Origin: Geodermatophilus amargosae
GTDB lineage: Bacteria; Actinomycetota; Actinomycetes; Mycobacteriales; Geodermatophilaceae
Direction of reading: 5' to 3'
DNA length: 64,000 nucleotides
Assembly: GCF_900116515.1 (NCBI RefSeq)
Contig: NZ_FPBA01000007.1
Span: forward strand, 124,001-188,000
Below are positions 45,628-53,382 of the stretch, piece by piece. The position numbers were made by a program, and so were the translations under genes. Within the stretch, counting starts at the first letter, position 1; every line of letters begins with the position of its first letter. The notes beneath the pieces were generated by a model. The model had not been told where the DNA came from and made no database searches. It worked only from the letters and a program-made list of their open reading frames with translations.

Positions 45628-47148
45628 TCAGCGGGTGCTGCCGCGGGCCTCCCGGTCCGCGACGAGGCGCTCGGCCGCGGCCTCGCCCTCGGCGCCGGCC
45701 AGACGGCTGCGCTTGCGGCCGTAGAGGAAGTAGATGGCGACGCCGATCGCCATCCAGACCGCGAACCGCACCCAGGTGTCGGCCGGGAGGTTGAGCATCA
45801 GGTAGAAGCAGGCCAGCGCCGAGACGATCGGCAGGAACGGCACCAGCGGCACCTTGAAGGAGCGGTGCAGGTCCGGCCGGGTGCGCCGCAGCACGATGAC
45901 GGCGATCGAGACGAGCACGAAGGCGAACAGCGTGCCGATGTTCACCAGCTCGGCCAGCGTCCCCAGCGGCAGGAACCCGGCCAGCAGGGCCACCGCGATG
46001 CCCGTGCCGATCGTGATCTTGTACGGGGTGCCGTACTTCGGGTGGACGGCCGCCATCCCGGGGGGCAGCAGGTGGTCGCGGCTCATGGCGAACAGCACCC
46101 GCGACTGGCCGAGCATCAGGATCATGACGACCGACGTCAGGCCGGCCAGCGCGCCCACGGAGATGACGCTGGAGACGAACGACAGCCCGACGCTGCTGAA
46201 CGCCTCGGCCAGCGGGGCCTCGGTGGACAGCTCCGAGTAGGGCTGCATGCCGACGACGACCAGCGAGACGGCGACGTAGAGCAGCGTGCAGATCACCAGC
46301 GAGCCGATGATGCCGCGCGGGAGGTCCCTGCGCGGGTCCTTGGTCTCCTCGGCCGCCGTCGCCACGATGTCGAAGCCGATGAAGGCGAAGAAGACGATCG
46401 AGGCGCCGGCGATCACGCCGCCCCAGCCGAAGCTGCCCTGGGTGAAGCCGAGGAGCTGGATGAGCGGGGCGTGCCAGCCGCCCTCCCCCTCGGCCGCGGG
46501 CTCGGCGGGCGGCACGAAGGGCGTGTAGTTGTCCGCGGTCAGGTAGAAGAGTCCGAGCACGATGACCAGCAGGACGATGGCCACCTTGATCGCCACGATC
46601 ACACTGGTCACCCGCGAGGACAGCTTGATGCCGAGGACCAGGACGGCGGTCATCAGCAGCGCGATGGCGATGGCCGGGATGTTGACCGTCGCGGCCTCCC
46701 CGGCGATCGAGGTGGGCAGCGGGATGCCGAGGTCGCCGAGCAGCTGGTTGAGGTAGCCCGACCAGCCCACCGAGACCGTCGCCGCCCCGAGGGCCAGCTC
46801 GAGCACCAGGTCCCAGCCGATGATCCACGCGACCATCTCGCCCATGGTGGCGTAGGAGAACGTGTAGGCCGACCCCGCGACCGGCACCGTGGAGGCGAAC
46901 TCGGCGTAGCAGACCGCCGCCAGCCCGCAGACGACGCCGGCGATCACGAACGAGATCGCCACCGCCGGCCCGGCCGTCGTCCTCGCGACCTCGCCGGTGA
47001 GCACGAAGATGCCCGTCCCGATGATCACCCCGACGCCGAAGACGGCGAGGTCGAGGCCGGAGAGGTTCTTCTTGAGCCGGTGCTCGGGTTCCTCCGTGTC
47101 ACGGATGGAGTCCTCGACCGACTTCACCCGGCGCGTGCCTGCGGTCAC
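45628..47148 (-). CDS. APC-superfamily amino-acid permease (cationic amino-acid transporter type)
   Basis: 506 residues with 12-14 membrane helices. The first helix motif VGVIIGTGIFVLTGEVA is diagnostic of the CAT/YfnA group; IVFFAFIGFDIVATAAEETKDPRRDLP is the second family hallmark, followed by GQSRVLFAMSRDHLLP. It should import amino acids with protons; specificity is not clear. GTG 47148 has GAGGAGGA 4 bases upstream. It is divergent from corA. The C-terminal tail is cytoplasmic and charged. Confidence 0.93.
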   Translation of the reverse strand: MTAGTRRVKSVEDSIRDTEEPEHRLKKNLSGLDLAVFGVGVIIGTGIFVLTGEVARTTAGPAVAISFVIAGVVCGLAAVCYAEFASTVPVAGSAYTFSYATMGEMVAWIIGWDLVLELALGAATVSVGWSGYLNQLLGDLGIPLPTSIAGEAATVNIPAIAIALLMTAVLVLGIKLSSRVTSVIVAIKVAIVLLVIVLGLFYLTADNYTPFVPPAEPAAEGEGGWHAPLIQLLGFTQGSFGWGGVIAGASIVFFAFIGFDIVATAAEETKDPRRDLPRGIIGSLVICTLLYVAVSLVVVGMQPYSELSTEAPLAEAFSSVGLSFVSSVISVGALAGLTSVVMILMLGQSRVLFAMSRDHLLPPGMAAVHPKYGTPYKITIGTGIAVALLAGFLPLGTLAELVNIGTLFAFVLVSIAVIVLRRTRPDLHRSFKVPLVPFLPIVSALACFYLMLNLPADTWVRFAVWMAIGVAIYFLYGRKRSRLAGAEGEAAAERLVADREARGSTR

Positions 47149-47258
47149 AGCGTCCTCCTCGGCGGGGGTACTCCGGGCAGCGTGGCACGGGGGCCGGAGT
47201 CCCGCACGCCTACGCTTCTGCTGCCCGCCGTCGCGGGCGGATCAGAGGAGGTGCGCCC

Positions 47259-48350
47259 GTGACCGACACCCGCCCAGGGACGCCACCAGGGCCGCCGCTG
47301 CCCGCCACGCGACCCGCCGGGGTCCCACGCCGCACCGCCACGCGAGCCGCTGGCGCCGACGCGATCGTCGACTGCGCCGTCTACGTCGACGGCCGCCGCG
47401 AGCCGCCGATCGACCCGGGCGAGGCACTGGCCGCCGCCTCCGAGCGCGGTGGCTTCGTGTGGCTGGGCCTGTTCGAGCCGACGGAGGCCGAGCTCGGCGC
47501 GATCGCCGAGCACTACGGGCTGCACCCGCTCGCGGTGGAGGACGCCGTCTACGCCCACCAGCGACCGAAGCTCGAGCGCTACGACGACGACCTGTTCATG
47601 GTGCTCAAGACGGCGCGCTACGTGGAGCACGAGCAGCTGACCGCGACCAGCGAGGTGGTGGACACCGGTGAGGTGATGGTGTTCCTCGGCTCGAACTACG
47701 TGATCACCGTGCGGCACGGCGAGCACGGGGACCTCGCCGACCTGCGGCACCGGATGGAGGAGGAGCAGCGCGACCTGCTCTGCCTGGGCCCGGCCGCGGT
47801 CCTCTACGCGGTGGCCGACCTCGTCGTCGACACCTTCGTCGAGGTCGTGGCCGCGGTGCAGGACGACGTCGACGAGCTCGAGGCGTCGGTCTTCAGCCCG
47901 GAGCGCACCGACGACATCGGCCGGCTCTACCAGCTCAAGCGCGAGCTGATGTCGCTGCGGCGGGCGGTCGCGCCGCTGGAGGTGCCGCTGCAGAAACTGG
48001 CCGAGCGCCAGGTCGACGCCGTCCCCGACCCGATGCGCTCGTACTTCCGCGACGTACAGGACCACGCCATCCGGGTGCGCGACCAGCTCGGCGGACTCGA
48101 CGAGCTGCTGTCCTCGATCCTGCAGGCCTCGCTGGCGCGCACGACGATGGCCGACAACGAGGACATGCGGAAGATCTCCGCATGGGCCGGGATCATCGCG
48201 GTCCCGACCGCGATCGCCGGGATCTACGGGATGAACTTCGAGTTCATGCCCGAGCTCGAGTGGCGCTACGGCTATCCGCTGGTGCTGTTGATCATCGTCA
48301 CCGCCTGCGTCCTGCTCTACCGCGGCTTCAAGCGCAACGGCTGGCTGTAG
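47259..48350 (+). CDS. corA: CorA-family magnesium/cobalt transporter
   Basis: 363 residues. A long cytoplasmic funnel domain is followed by two C-terminal membrane helices, with the pore signature YGMNFEFMPEL (GMN) after the first and a basic GFKRNGWL end. The N-terminal 35 residues are low-complexity Pro/Arg/Thr. GTG 47259 has AGAGGAGG 7 bases upstream. An inverted repeat GCCCGC-CGTC-GCGGGC (47223-47238) precedes it, and TACGCT at 47212-47217 could be the -10 box. The left copy of the palindromic repeat begins 14 bases after its stop. Confidence 0.95.
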   Translation: MTDTRPGTPPGPPLPATRPAGVPRRTATRAAGADAIVDCAVYVDGRREPPIDPGEALAAASERGGFVWLGLFEPTEAELGAIAEHYGLHPLAVEDAVYAHQRPKLERYDDDLFMVLKTARYVEHEQLTATSEVVDTGEVMVFLGSNYVITVRHGEHGDLADLRHRMEEEQRDLLCLGPAAVLYAVADLVVDTFVEVVAAVQDDVDELEASVFSPERTDDIGRLYQLKRELMSLRRAVAPLEVPLQKLAERQVDAVPDPMRSYFRDVQDHAIRVRDQLGGLDELLSSILQASLARTTMADNEDMRKISAWAGIIAVPTAIAGIYGMNFEFMPELEWRYGYPLVLLIIVTACVLLYRGFKRNGWL

Positions 48351-48363
48351 CGCGCCTCGGGGG

Positions 48364-48428
48364 CTGGCATAGGAAGCAATCCGCACGTATCGGTTGCCCG
48401 AACATGCGCATAGCGTCCTTTGCCTCAG
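48364..48428. repeat. Left copy of long palindromic repeat (degraded right arm)
   Basis: Left arm GGCATAGGAAGCAATCCGCA continues with CGT and matches the left arm of the copy at 49454-49516 with few differences. After a 15-base loop the right arm (ATGCGCATAGCGTCCTTTGC then CTCAG) pairs with several mismatches. The element sits between corA and the DUF559-type gene, about 90 bases before the latter's ATG, and is clearly related to the right copy. Confidence 0.85.
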
Positions 48429-48518
48429 CGGTTCCAGCTCCGGTGTGGACTCGTCCGCGGCATCCACAGGTGCGCTGACGCCGGCCCGCGACAGCTGGGG
48501 AGCCGTCACGGTCGGCGG

Positions 48519-49442
48519 ATGCAGTGGCGTGAGCACATCACCGAGGTCATCAGCCAGCACGGCGGCATCGCCAGCCGCCAGGAGTTGCTGGTCCAGGTGC
48601 CGGCAACGGTGCTGGACGGGTTCGTGGGCCGCAGGTCGCTCACGCGCTTGTTCCCGCACGTGTACTGCCTCAGGAACCAGCGGTTGGACGACCATCTGCT
48701 GCTGCGTGCGGCCCTTCGCCACGCCGGACCTGGCGCCGCCCTCAGCCACACGTCCGCGCTCGCGGTCTGGGGCGTCATCGACCTCCGTCGTCCGGTGCAC
48801 CTGACCGTCGACCAGTCCGTCCGTCGCGCTGGGAGCCCTGAGCTCGTGGTCCACCGCCGTCTTCGTTTCCACGCCGAGACGCCGCAGTGCGTCGTCCGGC
48901 ACGGGCTGCTCGTCACCGAGCCAGCGCGCTCAGTGGTCGACTCGTGGCCGCTGCTGCCGATCGGCGACCGCCGGCCCCTCCTGTTGGACGCGGCACGACG
49001 TCGGCTCGTGACCGCACCCGAGCTGAGCCACGCGCTCGCCGAGCGTCCGAACGTCGCAGGTCACCGCACCTTGGCGCAGGCGATCGATCTCGTGCACGAC
49101 GGCTGCGAGAGCGAGCTCGAGGCGCTGGGTGTGCTCGGGGTCTTCCGCCACAGGTCGATGCCGCCGAGCATCGGCCAGTACCGACTGCGGCTGCCGGACG
49201 GTGGGATCCGGCTGGACCGAGCATGGCCCGAGGTCAAGCTGGCGGTCGAACTGGACGGCGCACGCCACCACACGTCTCCCGAGGACCGGCGCAGGGACCT
49301 GGCGCGGGACACCGCACTGGCGGCACACGGCTGGGTCGTCCTCCGCTTCACGTACGCCGACGTCCGGCGGGACCCTGATGGTGTGCGCAGGCGGGTCCTG
49401 GAGGTCTACCGGATGCGCGCCGCCCAACTGCACGTCAGCTGA
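48519..49442 (+). CDS. Orphan AbiEi-like / DUF559 (Vsr-fold) protein
   Basis: 307 residues. The N-terminal third (QWREHITEVISQHGGIASRQ) is an AbiEi-type winged-helix DNA-binding start, and the middle has ALSHTSALAVWGV, typical of such proteins. Residues about 228-300 form a Vsr/DUF559-type nuclease-like domain: LDRAWPEVKLAVELDGARHH with the acidic D-E-D set and a His, then RDTALAAHGWVVLRFTYADV. No AbiEii toxin gene is adjacent. ATG 48519 starts the recognisable domain; the frame is open upstream to 48420. Base composition looks less GC-rich than neighbours, which hints at transfer. It is bracketed by two palindromic repeats, the right one starting 11 bases after its stop. Function unknown; a nuclease or antitoxin role is inference. 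Confidence 0.82.
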   Translation: MQWREHITEVISQHGGIASRQELLVQVPATVLDGFVGRRSLTRLFPHVYCLRNQRLDDHLLLRAALRHAGPGAALSHTSALAVWGVIDLRRPVHLTVDQSVRRAGSPELVVHRRLRFHAETPQCVVRHGLLVTEPARSVVDSWPLLPIGDRRPLLLDAARRRLVTAPELSHALAERPNVAGHRTLAQAIDLVHDGCESELEALGVLGVFRHRSMPPSIGQYRLRLPDGGIRLDRAWPEVKLAVELDGARHHTSPEDRRRDLARDTALAAHGWVVLRFTYADVRRDPDGVRRRVLEVYRMRAAQLHVS

Positions 49443-49453
49443 CCCTCGACGGC

Positions 49454-49516
49454 GAGGCAGAGGAAGCTATCCGCACGTCTCGGGACTCAATACGTGCGGA
49501 TAGCTTCCTATGCCTC
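49454..49516. repeat. Right copy of long palindromic repeat (near-perfect hairpin)
   Basis: Arms of 25 bases (49454-49478 and 49492-49516) with one mismatch (49460/49510); the inner 18 bases pair perfectly. The loop is 13 bases. It starts 11 bases after the DUF559-type stop and its last base pairs include part of the rsmI stop codon (49515-49517). In RNA it would form a long stem that could also end both convergent genes, but its repetition at 48364 marks it as an element rather than a simple terminator. Confidence 0.95.
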
Positions 49517-50351
49517 AGGGCTTGGCGGCTACGACGGCGTCGTAGACGGTGCGGCGGGACAGGCCGGTGCGGGTGACGACGGCGCGGATCGCGTCCTTGC
49601 GGGTGGCGCCCGCCGCCTCCTCCCCCGCCACGAGCGCGGCCAGCTCGGCCGGCGAGAGCTCCACCGGCTCCGGCGAGGCGCCCGCGACGACGAGGGTGAT
49701 CTCCCCGCGCACGCCGTCGGCGGCCCACTCCGCGAGGTCCGACAGCGGCCCCCGCCGGACCTCCTCGTGCGTCTTGGTCAGCTCCCGGCACACGGCGGCC
49801 TCCCGCGCGGACCCGAACGCGGCCGCGGCGTCGGCGAGCGCGTCGGCCAGCCGGTGCGGCGACTCGAAGAAGACCATCGTGCGGCGCTCGTCGGCCAGCG
49901 CGGTCAGGCGGGACCGCCGCTCCCCGCCCTTGCGCGGCAGGAAGCCCTCGAAGCAGAACCGGTCCACCGGCAGTCCCGAGACCGCGAGCGCGGTGACCAC
50001 CGCCGACGGCCCGGGCACCGAGGTGACGTCGACGCCGGCGTCGATCGCCGCCCGCACCAGCGTGTACCCGGGGTCGGAGACCGACGGCATGCCGGCGTCG
50101 GTGAGCAGCAGGACGGTCGCCCCGTCGGCGAGGGCGGCCATCAGCCCGGGCAGCCGCGCGCGCTCCACCGACTCGTGGAAGGTGACCACCCGCCCGGTCA
50201 GCGTGACCTCGAGGTCGCCGGCCAGCCGGTGCAGGCGGCGGGTGTCCTCGACGGCCAGGACGTCGGCCGTCGCCATCGCCTGCCGCAGCCGCGGGCCGAC
50301 GTCGCCGGGCTGGCCGAGGGGTGCGCCACCGAGCACGAGCCGTCCCGTCAC
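49515..50351 (-). CDS. rsmI: 16S rRNA (cytidine-1402-2'-O)-methyltransferase
   Basis: 278 residues, SAM-dependent tetrapyrrole-methylase fold. Motifs: RLVLGGAPLGQPGDVGPRL at the start, VLAVEDTRRLHRL, LLLTDAGMPSVSDPG, VPGPSAVVTALAVSGL and FEGFLPRK, all characteristic. GTG 50351 lacks a ribosome site. The C-terminal RsmI helix-turn-helix (GATRKDAIRAVVTRTGLSRR) is present. Its stop codon lies in the last bases of the palindromic repeat, so the repeat abuts a working gene. It is divergent from the mannosyltransferase. Confidence 0.96.
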   Translation of the reverse strand: MTGRLVLGGAPLGQPGDVGPRLRQAMATADVLAVEDTRRLHRLAGDLEVTLTGRVVTFHESVERARLPGLMAALADGATVLLLTDAGMPSVSDPGYTLVRAAIDAGVDVTSVPGPSAVVTALAVSGLPVDRFCFEGFLPRKGGERRSRLTALADERRTMVFFESPHRLADALADAAAAFGSAREAAVCRELTKTHEEVRRGPLSDLAEWAADGVRGEITLVVAGASPEPVELSPAELAALVAGEEAAGATRKDAIRAVVTRTGLSRRTVYDAVVAAKP

Positions 50352-50392
50352 GGCGACGAGCCTGTCACGCCGGGGTGCGCGGCCTGCCCACA

Positions 50393-50398
50393 TACCCT
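50393..50398 (+). promoter_or_regulatory. -10 box of leaderless mannosyltransferase gene
   Basis: TACCCT, then 7 bases, then ATG 50406: the TANNNT-N7-start arrangement. A GAGG within the 7 bases is too close to act as a ribosome site. Confidence 0.5.
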
Positions 50399-50405
50399 GA
50401 GGCGT

Positions 50406-51938
50406 ATGGCGGTCCTGGCTCCCGAGCGCACGGAGGCCGGGCCGCCGCGGGAGGACCTCACGCCCCGCCCGCCGCGCCGCTGGCCCGCGCCGCGGCCGCG
50501 GGTGGACCGCGCTCCCCCGCTGCCGGCCGACCGGCTGCTGTCGTGGGTGCTGGCCGCGGTGCTCGGCGTCGCGGCGCTGGTCGGCCGGCTGGTCGGCATC
50601 ACCTATCCCGACACGCTGCTGTTCGACGAGGCCTACTACCCGCCCGAGGCGCACGACCTGCTCGTCTGGGGCCACGAGTACAACCGCGGCTACACGTTCA
50701 TCGTCCACCCGCCGCTGGGCAAGTGGCTGATCGCCGCCGGTGAGCAGGTGTTCGGCTACACCAGCCTCGGCTGGCGCTTCCCGTCCGCGGTGGCCGGCGC
50801 GCTGGCCGTCGTGCTGCTCGCCCGGCTGGGCCGGCGGCTGACCGGCTCGACGTGGCTCGGCCTGGTGGCCGGGCTGCTGCTGGCCCTCGACGGGTTCGCC
50901 TTCACCGTCTCCCGGATCGGCCTGCTCGACGTCTTCCTGCAGGTCTTCGTGCTCGGCGCGGTCGCCTGCCTCGTCGTCGACCGCGACCGGGTGCGCGCCC
51001 GGATCTCCGGCTCGCAGCCGGTGCCGGCCGGCGGGTTCCGCCTCGGTCCCCGGGGCTGGCGCATCGCCGCCGGCCTCCTCTTCGGCTGCGCCTGCTCGGT
51101 CAAGTGGAGCGGCGTCTACTTCCTGGCCTTCTGCGCGGTCCTGTCATTGTTCTGGGAGCGCTCGGCCTGGCGGGCGGCCGGCGTCGCCGACCCGACGGTG
51201 ACCACCCTGCGCCGCGGACTGCCCGGCGCCACCTGGGCGCTGGCCGCCGTCCCGGTGCTCACCTACGTCGCGAGCTTCGCCGGGTGGTTCCTCGGCGAGA
51301 CGGCGCAGGGCCGCTGGTGGGCGCAGCGCAACCCGGAGACCGCCTTCCCGTGGATCCCCGACGCGCTGCGGTCGTGGTGGCACATGCACGTCGAGTGGTG
51401 GACGTTCCACAACGGCCTGTCGACGCCGCACCCGTGGGAGTCCGGGCCGTGGACGTGGCTGGTGAACGGCCGGCCGATCCTGCTGTGGAACCCGCAGGGC
51501 CTCACCGACTCCGCGGGCGACCAGGTCATCCGCTACATCCTCATGGTCGGGACGCCGACCCTCTGGCTGGCGTTCGCGCCCGCGCTGGCCTGGGTCCTGT
51601 GGCGGATCGTCGCCCGCCGCGACCCCGCCGCCGTCCTGGTCGCCGTCCTCGTGACCGCGGGCTGGGGCACCTGGTTCCTCAACCCCGAGCGCACGATGTT
51701 CGTCTTCTACATGGCGCCGGTGCTGCCGTTCTTCGTGCTCGGCGTGACCCTCGTGCTGCAGGACGTCCTCGGTCACCCGGACGCGCCGGCCTGGCGGCGG
51801 ACCGCCGGGCTGGCCGCGGTCAGCGCCTACGTCGCCGTCGTGGCCGGCACCTTCGCGTTCTTCTACCCGGTGCTCGCCGGCCGTCCGCTGTCGCACGCCG
51901 AGTGGCTGCTGCGGATGTGGTTCCCGTCGTGGTTCTGA
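50406..51938 (+). CDS. Dolichyl-phosphate-mannose--protein mannosyltransferase (Pmt)
   Basis: Transfers mannose from polyprenyl-phosphate mannose to secreted proteins on the outer face of the membrane. 510 residues with about nine to eleven helices. The first loop has the catalytic FDEAYYPPEA (Asp-Glu) and YTFIVHPPLGKWLIA; further GFAFTVSRIGLLDVF and ACSVKWSGVYF are family signatures, and WPWESGPWTW-type sequence appears as PHPWESGPWTWLVNG. The C-terminus LRMWFPSWF is typical. Divergent from rsmI, the usual pairing. Its 3' end overlaps the downstream convergent gene by 76 bases. Confidence 0.96.
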   Translation: MAVLAPERTEAGPPREDLTPRPPRRWPAPRPRVDRAPPLPADRLLSWVLAAVLGVAALVGRLVGITYPDTLLFDEAYYPPEAHDLLVWGHEYNRGYTFIVHPPLGKWLIAAGEQVFGYTSLGWRFPSAVAGALAVVLLARLGRRLTGSTWLGLVAGLLLALDGFAFTVSRIGLLDVFLQVFVLGAVACLVVDRDRVRARISGSQPVPAGGFRLGPRGWRIAAGLLFGCACSVKWSGVYFLAFCAVLSLFWERSAWRAAGVADPTVTTLRRGLPGATWALAAVPVLTYVASFAGWFLGETAQGRWWAQRNPETAFPWIPDALRSWWHMHVEWWTFHNGLSTPHPWESGPWTWLVNGRPILLWNPQGLTDSAGDQVIRYILMVGTPTLWLAFAPALAWVLWRIVARRDPAAVLVAVLVTAGWGTWFLNPERTMFVFYMAPVLPFFVLGVTLVLQDVLGHPDAPAWRRTAGLAAVSAYVAVVAGTFAFFYPVLAGRPLSHAEWLLRMWFPSWF

Positions 51939-53011
51939 GGTCGCCGGTCCCCCGGTAGGGGGTCGGGACGTGCGCCGCGGACGGACCGCACGAGCAGCGG
52001 GTCGGGGGTCCCGACGACGTCGTCGCGGCGGCCGTCGTAGGCGGGCCCCCACAGGAGGGACCGCACCGCCTCCAGCCGCGCGCGCGGCTCGTCGTTGGCG
52101 CCCACCACCGTCCAGGGTGCCGACGGCGCCGACGTCGCGGCGAGCACCGCCTCCTCGGCGGCCGTATCGGCGTCCCAGCGGTCGAGGACGGCGAGGTCGG
52201 CGGGCGTGAGCGACCAGCCGCTGCGGCGCAGGGCCAGCCGCGTGCGCTGCTCGCCGCGCGTCACGGAGAGCCACAGCTTGACCAGGCGCAGGCCGCCGGC
52301 CACGAGCAGCTGCTCGGACGCGGCGACCGCGCGCAGGTCGTCGCCGGGGCCGGTCTCGACCGCCGGCCGGCCGTACCAGGACCGGTCGAACAGCACGACC
52401 TCGCCGGCGCCCGGCAGGGCGGACAGGGACAGCCGCACGGGCGCGGACGGGCTCGCCGGCGCCACCACCCGGGTGCAGCGCGGGTCCAGGTGCTCGGTGA
52501 CCGTCCGGACCAGCCCGTCGGTGCCCGCGGCCTCGCGGCCCTCGAGGACGACCGCCACCCGCTGCCGGGTCGCCCCCGCCCACCGCTGCAGCTTGAGCAG
52601 CTCGACCTGCAGCCGCAGCTCCTGCAGTTGGTACTCCGCGTCGTCCAGCAGCTCGGCGTGCGGGTGGTCCTCGCGCCACGTCTCCGGCCGCCGTCCCGGC
52701 ACGGCCGACCGGCCCGGGGACCACCGGCCGGCGCCCGCGTCCGCACCGGGGCGCGGCCGCGGGACGGGCGCCGCGGAGCGGTGCACCCCGGGCACCGGCG
52801 GGACGTCGGGCACCGGCAGCCGCAGCAGCTCCAGCGGCGCCCACACCACCCGCGGCGCCCCGGCCAGGTCGACCCGGACCCGGGCCCGGCAGCGGCCCGC
52901 GCCGTCGTGGCGCCAGCCGAGCAGCCCGGCGGGGTGCCAGGCGCCGTCGAGGTACAGCTCCGCGGGCTGCGGCTGGACCAGGGAGGCGACCCGGTGCTCC
53001 TCCCCTGCCAT
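51863..53011 (-). CDS. Degenerate polyphosphate kinase 2 (PPK2)-like protein
   Basis: 382 residues. The N-terminal 95 residues are an unassigned domain rich in Val/Pro/Arg. Residues about 117-330 match PPK2: YQLQELRLQVELLKLQRWAG, then where PPK2 has EGRDAAGKGG this protein has LEGREAAGTDG (about 154-164), with the Walker-A Lys replaced by Thr. EHLDPRCTRVVAP follows, and VVLFDRSWYGRPAVE (about 205-218) keeps the Walker-B region. A segment normally between these (with the WYFQRY motif) is missing. Residues after about 340 are an unrelated tail. It probably lacks kinase activity, or binds nucleotide differently. ATG 53011 has no good ribosome site. Confidence 0.78.
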   Translation of the reverse strand: MAGEEHRVASLVQPQPAELYLDGAWHPAGLLGWRHDGAGRCRARVRVDLAGAPRVVWAPLELLRLPVPDVPPVPGVHRSAAPVPRPRPGADAGAGRWSPGRSAVPGRRPETWREDHPHAELLDDAEYQLQELRLQVELLKLQRWAGATRQRVAVVLEGREAAGTDGLVRTVTEHLDPRCTRVVAPASPSAPVRLSLSALPGAGEVVLFDRSWYGRPAVETGPGDDLRAVAASEQLLVAGGLRLVKLWLSVTRGEQRTRLALRRSGWSLTPADLAVLDRWDADTAAEEAVLAATSAPSAPWTVVGANDEPRARLEAVRSLLWGPAYDGRRDDVVGTPDPLLVRSVRGARPDPLPGDRRPQNHDGNHIRSSHSACDSGRPASTG

Positions 53012-53132
53012 GCCCGGGACGCTAGGAGGCGCGACGGCGCGTCCCGGTCAGGCGGGATGACGAAGTCGCGCCGCCGTCGCTGTCGATCCCCGCCGTGTCG
53101 GACCCAGCCCCGGTCGCCCCCGGCCTCGCGAA

Positions 53133-53174
53133 CGACGGACGCCGCCGGGGCGGGTGCCCCGACGGCGTCGGTCG
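53133..53174 (-). terminator. Nested hairpin downstream of tRNA-Ala
   Basis: GACGCCG (53138-53144) pairs with CGGCGTC (53163-53169), enclosing GGGGC-GGGT-GCCCC; CGAC/GTCG extends the stem around one mismatch. It begins 12 bases after the tRNA 3' end. No T-tract. Confidence 0.5.
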
Positions 53175-53183
53175 TGCGGTCTG

Positions 53184-53259
<76 letters not shown>

Positions 53260-53289
53260 TGACTGCGGGGACGAGACTACCGCCCGCGA

Positions 53290-53320
53290 CCCGGGTGCCA
53301 CCGGCGGGGTGGCACCCGGG
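53290..53320 (-). terminator. Strong hairpin after glpR
   Basis: CCCGGGTGCCACC (53290-53302) and GGTGGCACCCGGG (53308-53320): perfect 13-base arms with a GGCGG loop, 62 bases after the glpR stop. No T-tract. It insulates the tRNA-Ala gene from the glp block. Confidence 0.7.
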
Positions 53321-53382
53321 GGTGGCCTCCCTGCAGGGGCCCACCGCGAGCCTGCGAGCGGAGGGGGCAGGGAGGTCCTCAC

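Noticed and set aside
48519..49442. Complete AbiE toxin-antitoxin pair
   Set aside because: No AbiEii nucleotidyltransferase gene is found on either side; the neighbours are corA and rsmI.
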